The position numbers and the translations under genes were made by a program. A DNA stretch of 43,406 nt, from the NCBI GenBank assembly GCA_016184115.1, contig JACPDH010000068.1, positions 1-43,406 of the forward strand, in the 5' to 3' direction. How positions within the stretch are numbered: the first letter of the stretch is position 1; each line of letters begins with the position of its first letter. This document shows positions 37,167-43,406 of the stretch, one piece after another. The notes under the pieces were generated by a model. That model had not been told where the DNA came from and ran no database searches. It saw only the letters and a program-made list of their open reading frames with translations. This DNA is from Acidobacteriota bacterium (GTDB lineage: Bacteria > Acidobacteriota > Thermoanaerobaculia > Gp7-AA8).

Positions 37167-38130
37167 GTTTGCCTCCGATTGGCCCGGAGAGGCCCTCGTG
37201 AACGATGATCGCGAAGCACGCCGTTAGGCAGAGACCGAGGATCGAGCTCGCGAACGAACTGACGAACGTGAAGGCAATCCGAAGCGGGAGAGAGAAAAGG
37301 TCACCACCAGGAAGTAGCGCCGCCGAGTCGAAGGCAAGCCCCATCGTCGATGAGACCGTCGAGACCCCGATCGATGCGGCAAAGAAGATCAGCATCACGA
37401 CGACGATCGTTCCGAAACGCGCACCGATCAGGTCACCCGCTGCCGAGCTTGCGGCCACCGCGCCTCGCGGCGTCGCGATCCCGATCGTGATCGCGATCTG
37501 CGCCCACGCACCTGCCACGATCGCCAGAACGATGCCGAAGAACACCGCAATCAGGATGCCGCAACAGGCGACAACGAGCGCCGCCGCGTTCTCGCCGATG
37601 ATCAGCACCACCGCGAGGATTAGCACGAGAGGCACGAGCAGAAAGAGCCCGGCGACGCCCCAGACCACGTTGTAGATCCAGAACGTACGCCAACCCCTCG
37701 TCAGCGCAAATTGCAACACCGTTTGCGGCTCGAACCGCCGCCACGCCTCACGCCAGTTCCACGTGACGCCCCGACGCTCGTAGTCGACGAAGACACCCGT
37801 GATTCCCGCGTGGAAGTAGGAGTGGATCAACATCGCGACGCCGAAGGCGAGGAAGACCGCGAGGCCGATCCACGCCGCGGCTGCGGCGTTCGTCACGATC
37901 CACTCGGCTACCGCCTCGCCGATCGCCTCCGGATCGTTCCCGGGCGAACCGAAGCTCGAGATCGTGTCCCAGTCGATTGAAAGCCCGACGGCTGCGATCG
38001 CGAACACGATCGCGCCGAGCATCACGATCACGAGAACGATCATCTCGGCGAATGCCACGAGAAGCAGCGGCCAGTTCGCGAGCGTGGAGGCGATGCCGCG
38101 CCTGATGATGGTGAAGGGATCTGTCGCCAA
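37156..38130 (-). CDS. Polytopic membrane protein of unknown function
   Basis: This 324-residue protein has about six hydrophobic segments: about 22-50, 85-108, 150-180, 182-215, 240-265 and 285-315. They alternate with short Arg/Trp-rich loops such as Thr-Trp-Asn-Trp-Arg-Glu-Ala-Trp near 125. Small residues are frequent within the helices. I recognise no catalytic motif; it resembles uncharacterised membrane proteins of the DUF975/YesL or glycerophosphodiesterase-membrane-domain type, but I cannot assign one. The start is TTG 38130, one base after the TAG of the DnaC-like gene. It lies in a packed four-gene run with the aminotransferase and the SpoIID lipoprotein. Confidence 0.75.
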   Translation of the reverse strand: MATDPFTIIRRGIASTLANWPLLLVAFAEMIVLVIVMLGAIVFAIAAVGLSIDWDTISSFGSPGNDPEAIGEAVAEWIVTNAAAAAWIGLAVFLAFGVAMLIHSYFHAGITGVFVDYERRGVTWNWREAWRRFEPQTVLQFALTRGWRTFWIYNVVWGVAGLFLLVPLVLILAVVLIIGENAAALVVACCGILIAVFFGIVLAIVAGAWAQIAITIGIATPRGAVAASSAAGDLIGARFGTIVVVMLIFFAASIGVSTVSSTMGLAFDSAALLPGGDLFSLPLRIAFTFVSSFASSILGLCLTACFAIIVHEGLSGPIGGKRAD

Positions 38131-38131
38131 A

Positions 38132-38851
38132 CTACACCCACTTGCCCGAAACGTTTTTGCGGTAATCGTCGGCCTCGACGAGCACGCGCTCGGCCATCTC
38201 GAAGAGTCTGCTGCGGAGCCGCTTGCCGATCCGAGTCTCGAGCGACTCTTCCTTCGGGTCGCGTGGTTCGTCGAGATAGTTGGTCGTGAAGATCGTCGTG
38301 CGCTGCTCGTTGTAGCGCGTATTGATGATGTAGTAGAGCATGTCCTGCACGAACTGCGTCGGCTTCTGCGAGCCGAGCTCGTCGAGCACGAGGAGGTCCG
38401 CCGTCAGGATCGGCTCCAGAATCTCCGAACGGCTCGGCGCATGGTCCGAGTCGATCGACGCGAGGATCTCCTGAATCAGGTCCTGGAAATTCGAGAAGAG
38501 AAGCCGCCCAGGCTTCCCTTGCGCGATGATCTCGATCAGTGCCGCGACGGCGAGATGCGTCTTTCCCGACCCGCAGGGTCCCATGAGGAGAAGGCCTCGC
38601 TCCGCCATCGGCCACTCGTCGACGAGTCGCGCGATCCGGCGCTTCGCCGAGGCAAGCGACGCATTGCCTCGCTCGTGAAAGCCCGCGAGCGTGCAGTGCT
38701 GCGTGTAGCGCGCCGGGATCTGTGCGTTCACCCGTTTCTGGCTGCGCTTCATGTCCGACTGACAACTGCACGGCCGCACTCGGAATGTGCCTTCCTCAGG
38801 CACCCATCCGGAGCCGTTGCACAGCGAACAGGTCGTCGCCACCGAATCCAC
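38132..38851 (-). CDS. DnaC/DnaI-like AAA+ ATPase with N-terminal Cys motif
   Basis: This 239-residue ATPase is of the DnaC/IstB helicase-loader type. A Cys-Ser-Leu-Cys motif (about 8-11) and a Cys-Ser-Cys (about 28-30) suggest a small zinc site, as in DnaI-type loaders. Walker A is GPCGSGKTH (about residue 92), Walker B LLVLDELGS (about 150), sensor 1 TIFTTNY (about 185), and a late Arg-Ser-Arg may be the arginine finger. I chose GTG 38851, just before the Cys motif; an upstream frame to 39118 passes through repeat D. There are no IS21 istA, terminal repeats or phage genes nearby. Role in replicative helicase loading is plausible but inferred. Confidence 0.85.
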   Translation of the reverse strand: MDSVATTCSLCNGSGWVPEEGTFRVRPCSCQSDMKRSQKRVNAQIPARYTQHCTLAGFHERGNASLASAKRRIARLVDEWPMAERGLLLMGPCGSGKTHLAVAALIEIIAQGKPGRLLFSNFQDLIQEILASIDSDHAPSRSEILEPILTADLLVLDELGSQKPTQFVQDMLYYIINTRYNEQRTTIFTTNYLDEPRDPKEESLETRIGKRLRSRLFEMAERVLVEADDYRKNVSGKWV

Positions 38852-38906
38852 GGGCGGATGATACCACCCGCTTCGGGCGCTTCGAGGGGACGACACGGAG
38901 CGCGGA

Positions 38907-39093
38907 GAACTGTGAATGCAGAACGCAGAATGCAGAACGATGAATGTAGAAATGGGATTCGGAGCTGGGCGGGCACCGCCGTTTCTACAATCATGGTGCA
39001 GCGCGCTGCATTCGTTGTTTCCCTCCGCTCCGCCATCCCTGAAGTTTCCCAAGCCCCGCCTCCCATTCCTACATTCTTCGTTCTGCATTCGTT
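38907..39093. repeat. Heptad-period compound repeat element D
   Basis: The first block (38907-38955) holds seven consecutive 7-nt units: GAACTGT, GAATGCA, GAACGCA, GAATGCA, GAACGAT, GAATGTA, GAAATGG. Two inverted blocks follow. At 39062-39093 the complement reads GAATGCA, GAACGAA, GAATGTA, then GGAATGGGA. At 38981-39015 the complement reads GAATGCA, GCGCGCT, GCACCAT, GATTGTA, GAAAC, still in 7-nt phase. It fills most of the 314-bp spacer between the divergent DnaC-like and cyclase-like genes; the remainder is C-rich with TATACT at 39138-39143. Confidence 0.8.
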
Positions 39094-39165
39094 GTGTCCC
39101 CCCCCTCCCCGTCCCCACCCCCCGTCCCTCGGGGCGCTATACTCAGCCCCAGCCCCGTCTCGACT

Positions 39166-41502
39166 ATGCCACGACACCTCGTCGCTTATCTCGTACAGAA
39201 GCCCGAGCAGTCGCCGTTTCTGCTCGCCTCGGATTTGCCGCGGCTACTTCCCGCGATCTTCCCTCGGCCCGAGTGGCTGCTTCCGCGCCCTTACAAGATC
39301 TACTTTCAGGATGAAGGGGCGCCGCCCGTCACCGGCTTCCCGGTACTCCACTCCGAGGTGCTGCGCGATCTCGACACGAAGCTCGATCGCTGGCTCGCCG
39401 ACGAAGTGAAGTGGCAGCTGAAGATGGAGGATGCTCGCGAGCGAGCCCGCAATGCGTTCAGCCAGTACGTGTCGATGGTGGTGAAAGTCGCCGAGAACGC
39501 GATGCTCTCGAACCTTCTCGCCGACTATCACGCCGTCTTCTGGCTGGCCCACTCGTTCGACTTGTCGCGGCACTTCATCAACCTGCCGAAGCGGATCAGC
39601 CTCGTCGACACGCAGGCAGCGAAGAATCAGGCCGACGCGATCAAGTACCGGATCTACTCAAAATGGGCCGCGGAGATGCGCGAGCAGATGACTCGCCTCG
39701 CCGCGCGGCTCGCACCAATTCTCGACGGCGAAGAAGAGCGAGGATTGAAGTTCTTCCGCATGATTCAGGACAACGTACTCATCCTCACCGAGGAATTCGT
39801 CAGTCCCGATCTGCGAGAGCTTCGTCCGTTCTTCAACGGCTACCTCCATCGTGACTTCTTCGCCTTCCGCGATATGTTCGAGAGGATCACGGGTCAGGCG
39901 GTCGACCTCGTGAAGCGCGACGTGACCTTCCATGGGCTCGTCGGCCTCTTCGGGGTCAACGCCGAACAGGGAATCCCGGTCGCGCTCATGCTCGATCAGA
40001 AGTTCCAGGAGGTCCTTTTCTCCCAGCCTTCGGTCGAGGTCCGCATCTCGCGCGAGGAGCGCGAACAGCTCCGCTCCCTCTCGCGGCGCCTCCAGGAGTA
40101 CTCGGTGTTGAACGCACTTCGGCGCGGCATCACCTGGATGGCGCAGCTGCCTAACGGCGACACCGTCGCCCTCGACCGCCGGACGGGAGTCGTGTACTCG
40201 CGCGCCACGCGGCCGATCGACTTCGGCCGCCCGGGCGTCGTCGATCCGATGGTCTACCGCTTCGGTCTAATGTACGACATCAGCGCGTTCTCGCAAACGC
40301 TCGGCGATGTCGCGCGGAGCGGCAGGAAAGGTGAGTTTTCGGCCTACAGGCAGATGCTCCTTTTCCAGAAGAAGCTTGCGACGATCACCGACCGCCACGT
40401 CCTCCAGTTCGAGAAGTTCCTGGGTGACGGAGCGTTCTACACGACGCGTCGAGCGCTCCGGCTCGTCATGGCAGCCGTCGAGATTCAACGCTTCTATTCC
40501 GAGATGCGACGCAAGGGGTTCGCCTTCAACAAGGGACTCCGCGTCGCGCTCAACTATGGCTACTACCGGCTGCTGCCGCTCAAAGGAACGCCCGACTCGC
40601 CGGAGCACGTCATCGAGTTCTACGGCCCTGGAGTCGTCGAGCTCTCGCGCCTAACTACCGGCAAAGCGACGAAGGAAGTCGAAGAGATTCAGGCGTTCCT
40701 CGTCGCCCACGGCTACGACACGAACGAGGTCTCGCGTTTCTTCGCGCCGCTCGCGACCGGTGCCGACATGGTCGACAAGGAGATGCATCAGCGCGAGTTC
40801 TACGCCTACGTCAACGCGAACGGGCATCTCGTCAACGAAGGGATCGTGTCGTCGATGAGCCTCGTGAGCGAGCTCTCGGGCGAGCTCGCCGCCGACGGGC
40901 AGCAGCTTCACCGCATCCAAACGCCGTGGAGCACCTACATCGGGTTCAGCGCGCCGATCGAAGAGGCCGACTTCGTCGGCATCAAGCTCATCGGGCGCGT
41001 CCAGCTCAAGGGCCTCGGAAAAGTCGAGGTCGCGGAGCTCGCCTCGTTCAACCGCGCCGACGTGACTCACACCCGCGCGGACGACGGCGAGACTCTCTTC
41101 AGTCTGCTTCGCCAGGAGTTCCATCAGTCGACGATGACACGGACAGATGACGAGCTCGTCGCCCGCTCGACGCGTGAGAGCAGGTTGCCAGCGCAGCAGA
41201 TCCTCGTCTGCACCTTCCGCGATCCATTGAACGGCGACGTCGCGATCTACCTCGGCGAGTGGGATCCTGCGATGGACTCGCTCCGCAACGCGGTCAAGCT
41301 GGGAGAGTCGGACATCGAGACGCGTCTCGGCCTTTCGCTACCTATCACGACCGACCAGCTCGGGCAGCAGCGAGCGCGCCTGCTCGAGTCCTATATCGAC
41401 GAGGCACGCGACAGCTACCTGCCGTCGATCCCGATGGACAGTGTGCGGGCACTCCCCGACCTGCGCCTTTTCCTCGTCGGCGACACGGTCGAGTTGCTGT
41501 AG
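39166..41502 (+). CDS. Large protein with degenerate class III nucleotidyl cyclase domain
   Basis: The 778-residue protein has an N-terminal region (about 1-350), helical and without a recognised domain. Residues about 366-628 resemble a class III cyclase. Met-Tyr-Asp-Ile-Ser-Ala-Phe at 369-375 matches the first metal-Asp motif (D371). Lys417-Phe-Leu-Gly-Asp421-Gly matches the second. Residues 483-496 align with the segment of the purine-selecting residue, transition-state Asn and Arg, which here read Glu484, Val491 and Arg495. A Leu-Lys-Gly-Leu strand near 614 matches the usual cyclase end, after an insertion of about 110 residues. The Asn loss makes activity doubtful. ATG 39166 follows a TATACT by 22 nt. 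It is monocistronic. Confidence 0.72.
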   Translation: MPRHLVAYLVQKPEQSPFLLASDLPRLLPAIFPRPEWLLPRPYKIYFQDEGAPPVTGFPVLHSEVLRDLDTKLDRWLADEVKWQLKMEDARERARNAFSQYVSMVVKVAENAMLSNLLADYHAVFWLAHSFDLSRHFINLPKRISLVDTQAAKNQADAIKYRIYSKWAAEMREQMTRLAARLAPILDGEEERGLKFFRMIQDNVLILTEEFVSPDLRELRPFFNGYLHRDFFAFRDMFERITGQAVDLVKRDVTFHGLVGLFGVNAEQGIPVALMLDQKFQEVLFSQPSVEVRISREEREQLRSLSRRLQEYSVLNALRRGITWMAQLPNGDTVALDRRTGVVYSRATRPIDFGRPGVVDPMVYRFGLMYDISAFSQTLGDVARSGRKGEFSAYRQMLLFQKKLATITDRHVLQFEKFLGDGAFYTTRRALRLVMAAVEIQRFYSEMRRKGFAFNKGLRVALNYGYYRLLPLKGTPDSPEHVIEFYGPGVVELSRLTTGKATKEVEEIQAFLVAHGYDTNEVSRFFAPLATGADMVDKEMHQREFYAYVNANGHLVNEGIVSSMSLVSELSGELAADGQQLHRIQTPWSTYIGFSAPIEEADFVGIKLIGRVQLKGLGKVEVAELASFNRADVTHTRADDGETLFSLLRQEFHQSTMTRTDDELVARSTRESRLPAQQILVCTFRDPLNGDVAIYLGEWDPAMDSLRNAVKLGESDIETRLGLSLPITTDQLGQQRARLLESYIDEARDSYLPSIPMDSVRALPDLRLFLVGDTVELL

Positions 41503-41513
41503 GGCGGGCGCCG

Positions 41514-41548
41514 ACTTCGGATTTCGAATCTCGGATTTCGGATTTGCT
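41514..41548. repeat. Heptad-period element E (single arm)
   Basis: Five 7-nt units in a row (ACTTCGG, ATTTCGA, ATCTCGG, ATTTCGG, ATTTGCT) lie 11 nt after the cyclase-like gene. On the minus strand they read as GAAATCC, GAGATTC, GAAATCC, GAAGTCG, again GAANNNN. No second arm is visible. Confidence 0.65.
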
Positions 41549-41602
41549 TCGCCATCTCGCGCGATTCGCGCACTTCAGTTCATCCCATCCCGGTGCTCCA
41601 TC

Positions 41603-41631
41603 TTGACAGGGCGGCCCGGAACCGCGCTAAT
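41603..41631 (+). promoter_or_regulatory. Promoter of purC, probably leaderless
   Basis: A perfect TTGACA at 41603-41608 is followed 17 bp later by GCTAAT (41626-41631); TAATTC at 41628 is an alternative -10. The ATG of purC begins 7 nt after GCTAAT, so transcription would start at the start codon. No Shine-Dalgarno is present. Confidence 0.5.
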
Positions 41632-41638
41632 TCGCCCC

Positions 41639-42523
41639 ATGAGTTCCGAATCGCTCTCCTCGACCTCGCTCCCGCTCGCTCTGCATCGCCGAGGAAAGGT
41701 CCGCGACGTGTATGCGATCGGCGACGCGCTTCTTCTCGTCGCGACCGACCGGATCTCGGCGTTCGATGTCGTCCTCTCGCCCGGTGTCGGCGGGAAAGGC
41801 ATCGTCCTCACGCAGCTCTCGAATTTCTGGTTCCGAATGTTCGGTTCGGTGAAGAACCACCTCATCGAGACCGATCTCGACCGCTTTCCCGACGAATTTC
41901 GCGCGCATGAGGAACTGCGTGGTCGCGCTGTGATCGTCAAGAAGTGCGAGGTCGTCCCGATCGAATGCGTCGCGCGTGGATACCTCGCCGGTTCCGGCTG
42001 GAAGGAGTACCAGGAGGACGGCGCGGTATGCGGCGTCGCACTTCCCGCGGGGCTCAAGCAGGCCTCCAGGCTCCCCGAACCGATCTTCACGCCGGCGACG
42101 AAGGCCGACGAGGGGCATGACGAGAACATCTCCTTTGCGAGGATGTGCGATCTCGCCGGCACCGAACTCGCCGGCAAGCTGCGCGACCTGACCCTCCGGA
42201 TCTATATGGAGGCCGCAGCCCACGCGATGGAGCGGGGCGTCATCATCGCCGACACGAAGTTCGAGTTCGGCATCGCCGATGGGGAGATCGTCTGGATCGA
42301 CGAAGCGCTCACCCCCGACTCCTCGCGTTTCTGGCCAGAATCGGAGTACCGCGAGGGAATCAACCCGCCGTCGTTCGACAAGCAATTCGTCCGAGACTGG
42401 CTCGAGTCGACCGGATGGGACAAGACGCCGCCGGCTCCCGACCTCCCCGCCGACGTCGTCGCGAAGACGTTAGGGAAGTACCGCGAGGCCTACAGGCTGC
42501 TGACGGGCTCGGAGCTGGTGTAA
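41639..42523 (+). CDS. purC: SAICAR synthetase (phosphoribosylaminoimidazole-succinocarboxamide synthase)
   Basis: The 294-residue enzyme joins CAIR and aspartate using ATP in purine synthesis. The Arg-Gly-Lys-Val-Arg-Asp-Val-Tyr motif (about 17-24), Ala-Thr-Asp-Arg-Ile-Ser-Ala-Phe-Asp (about 35-43), Glu-Cys-Val-Ala-Arg-Gly-Tyr (about 112) and Asp-Thr-Lys-Phe-Glu-Phe-Gly (about 205) are all intact. The [13 protein letters not shown] segment near 220 is also present. I chose ATG 41639; an earlier frame start at 41441 lies inside the upstream gene and reads through repeat E. No other purine genes are adjacent. Confidence 0.96.
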   Translation: MSSESLSSTSLPLALHRRGKVRDVYAIGDALLLVATDRISAFDVVLSPGVGGKGIVLTQLSNFWFRMFGSVKNHLIETDLDRFPDEFRAHEELRGRAVIVKKCEVVPIECVARGYLAGSGWKEYQEDGAVCGVALPAGLKQASRLPEPIFTPATKADEGHDENISFARMCDLAGTELAGKLRDLTLRIYMEAAAHAMERGVIIADTKFEFGIADGEIVWIDEALTPDSSRFWPESEYREGINPPSFDKQFVRDWLESTGWDKTPPAPDLPADVVAKTLGKYREAYRLLTGSELV

Positions 42524-42552
42524 CCACGGGACTGCAGTAACCGTAGAGTGGC

Positions 42553-43406
42553 CTACTCTTCGTAGTCGGGACGCGCGCCCGGCGGCCACGTCAGGAACAT
42601 TCCTTCCTGATAGATGATGTCGTCGTCGAGCGACCGGTTTTCGATGCTCTTGGTTCCGGGATCGAGCGCCCTGATCACGCGGCTCGTCCCGTCGACCGTC
42701 CCGTCGGCGCCGCCGCTGATGATCCTGTAGTGCAGCTGATCCGCGCTCACGAGGTAGACGTAATCGTGCCCCCAGGGGTCTTCCTCCGGGACATCTCGGA
42801 TGTACGTCGGCGAAATCACCAACTCCAGCGACGACATCGTGACCGCCTGCGGGTACAGCTCTTCATCAGTCGCGTATGCTTCCACCGCGGTCGCGACCGA
42901 CCGGATGTCGGCGAGAGCACGCCTCCACGGATTCCGGCGGTGCTCCTCCTCCGCCGCCTCTTTCCGAATCTCGTCAGCGATATCCCTGACGAGCGGCGTC
43001 AACACCTTGTTCATCGCGAGCTCAGTTTCAACCGTGATCTTTGCCTCGTTCTCGACACGCTTTCTCCCCGTTGGCGTCCTTGAGAATGCAATCATTGCTC
43101 GAAGGTCGTCCTCGGTGAAGTACCGGTCGATGATCGGCCCGATCACGTCATGCGCGAGACTATTGAGGTCGACGCGCGACAGCAACCGGTCGAGGAGCTT
43201 TTGCATCGCCGCCTTCTGCTCTGAGAGCGACGCCGCGTAGGCGAGCTTCGCCTCGGCGTCCATCTCGCCGAGTTCGGTCTCCGTCACCCCCAGGGATTCG
43301 CGGATCTGGTCGTCCGAGCTATCGAACGCGAGCCGTAACGCCTCCTCCATCGTTCGCTCAGCCTGCGTCACTTGCATGTACTCCTCGATGAGCGCAGCCT
43401 TCGCCG
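42553..43406 (-). CDS. DUF2059-like protein with C-terminal GspG-like domain (partial, 5' end beyond window)
   Basis: About 284 residues are present and the frame stays open through the right edge, so the N-terminus, probably with a signal peptide, is missing. The ATG at 43377 is internal to a conserved-looking helix. Residues before about 140 are helical, with Leu-Ala-x-Asp-Val-Ile-Gly-Pro-Ile-Ile-Asp-Arg-Tyr-Phe-Thr-Glu-Asp-Asp-Leu, as in DUF2059 proteins. The C-terminal part has Asp-Ile-Arg-Ser-Val-Ala-Thr-Ala-Val-Glu-Ala-Tyr, then Asp-Pro-Trp-Gly-His-Asp-Tyr-Val-Tyr and Ser-Gly-Gly-Ala-Asp-Gly, typical of the type II secretion pseudopilin GspG C-terminal domain. The pilin N-terminal helix is not in that position. 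Confidence 0.78.
   Translation of the reverse strand, partial: AKAALIEEYMQVTQAERTMEEALRLAFDSSDDQIRESLGVTETELGEMDAEAKLAYAASLSEQKAAMQKLLDRLLSRVDLNSLAHDVIGPIIDRYFTEDDLRAMIAFSRTPTGRKRVENEAKITVETELAMNKVLTPLVRDIADEIRKEAAEEEHRRNPWRRALADIRSVATAVEAYATDEELYPQAVTMSSLELVISPTYIRDVPEEDPWGHDYVYLVSADQLHYRIISGGADGTVDGTSRVIRALDPGTKSIENRSLDDDIIYQEGMFLTWPPGARPDYEE

Noticed and set aside
38132-38851. IstB helper ATPase of an IS21 element
   Set aside because: There is no IstA transposase, no terminal inverted repeats and no target duplication around it, and it sits in a compact operon.
38907-39093. CRISPR array
   Set aside because: The units are 7 nt with no spacers of constant length and no cas genes are nearby.
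38852-39118. N-terminal extension of the DnaC-like protein
   Set aside because: The frame is open, but it reads through the heptad repeat element and gives low-complexity sequence; the family N-terminus fits GTG 38851.
41441-41638. Extended N-terminus of purC
   Set aside because: The open frame overlaps the upstream gene and reads through repeat E; SAICAR synthetases start close to ATG 41639.

Overview
The window is a 43.4 kb, gene-dense, GC-rich chromosomal segment from a diderm (Gram-negative) bacterium. Diderm features are a DUF481 outer-membrane protein, an OmpA-type peptidoglycan-binding domain, a PpiD-like periplasmic chaperone, a LolC/E-like permease and a SPOR/SpoIID lipoprotein. The mix of conserved housekeeping genes with long FHA, FecR and repeat-rich secreted proteins would fit Acidobacteriota or a neighbouring phylum. 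That placement is only an inference, because no rRNA gene is present. I see no prophage, integrase, IS element or CRISPR array.

Layout. 1-4550: end of a + strand gene, then a minus-strand NitT/TauT-type ABC transporter (substrate-binding protein fused to OmpA, permease, ATPase) followed by a DUF481 protein. 4701-9815: diguanylate cyclase, a secreted four-repeat protein, threonine dehydratase and RarA. 9956-12368 (minus): YciA-like thioesterase and PpiD. 12625-19786 (plus): a FecR-domain protein and the complete rod-shape set mreB-mreC-mreD-mrdA-rodA. 19855-20584: HU/IHF-like protein and an S4-domain protein. 20592-25513 (minus): the translation cluster, read as promoter, tRNA-Val(CAC), tRNA-Val(GAC), Thr-rich leader, attenuator, thrS, infC (AUU start), rpmI, rplT, terminator, pheS. 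25799-28584 (plus): lysS and a LolC/E-like permease. 28645-32142 (minus): dCMP deaminase, tsaB, rimI and a polytopic GT-C-like protein. 32418-33665 (plus): FHA membrane protein. 33736-38851 (minus): DnaC-like ATPase, membrane protein, aminotransferase and SpoIID lipoprotein, tightly packed. 39166-42523 (plus): a large protein with a degenerate class III cyclase domain, and purC. The window ends inside a minus-strand DUF2059/GspG-like gene.

The two observations I rate highest are both non-coding or nearly so. First, thrS is preceded by a 23-codon reading frame with eight ACG threonine codons, a pause-type hairpin, a possible antiterminator and a strong intrinsic terminator. This is the layout of ribosome-mediated attenuation, and it appears to lie in the same transcript as two tRNA-Val genes. 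Second, at least five intergenic spacers carry elements built from a strict 7-nt period with consensus GAANNNN. Four of these have the heptads repeated in inverted orientation, so they could form long hairpins. They share the period and the GAA but differ in the variable bases, and I know of no standard name for them.

Also of note are the substrate-binding/OmpA fusion, a pheS with no adjacent pheT, a DnaC-type helicase-loader-like ATPase outside any mobile element, and a probable leaderless promoter at purC.
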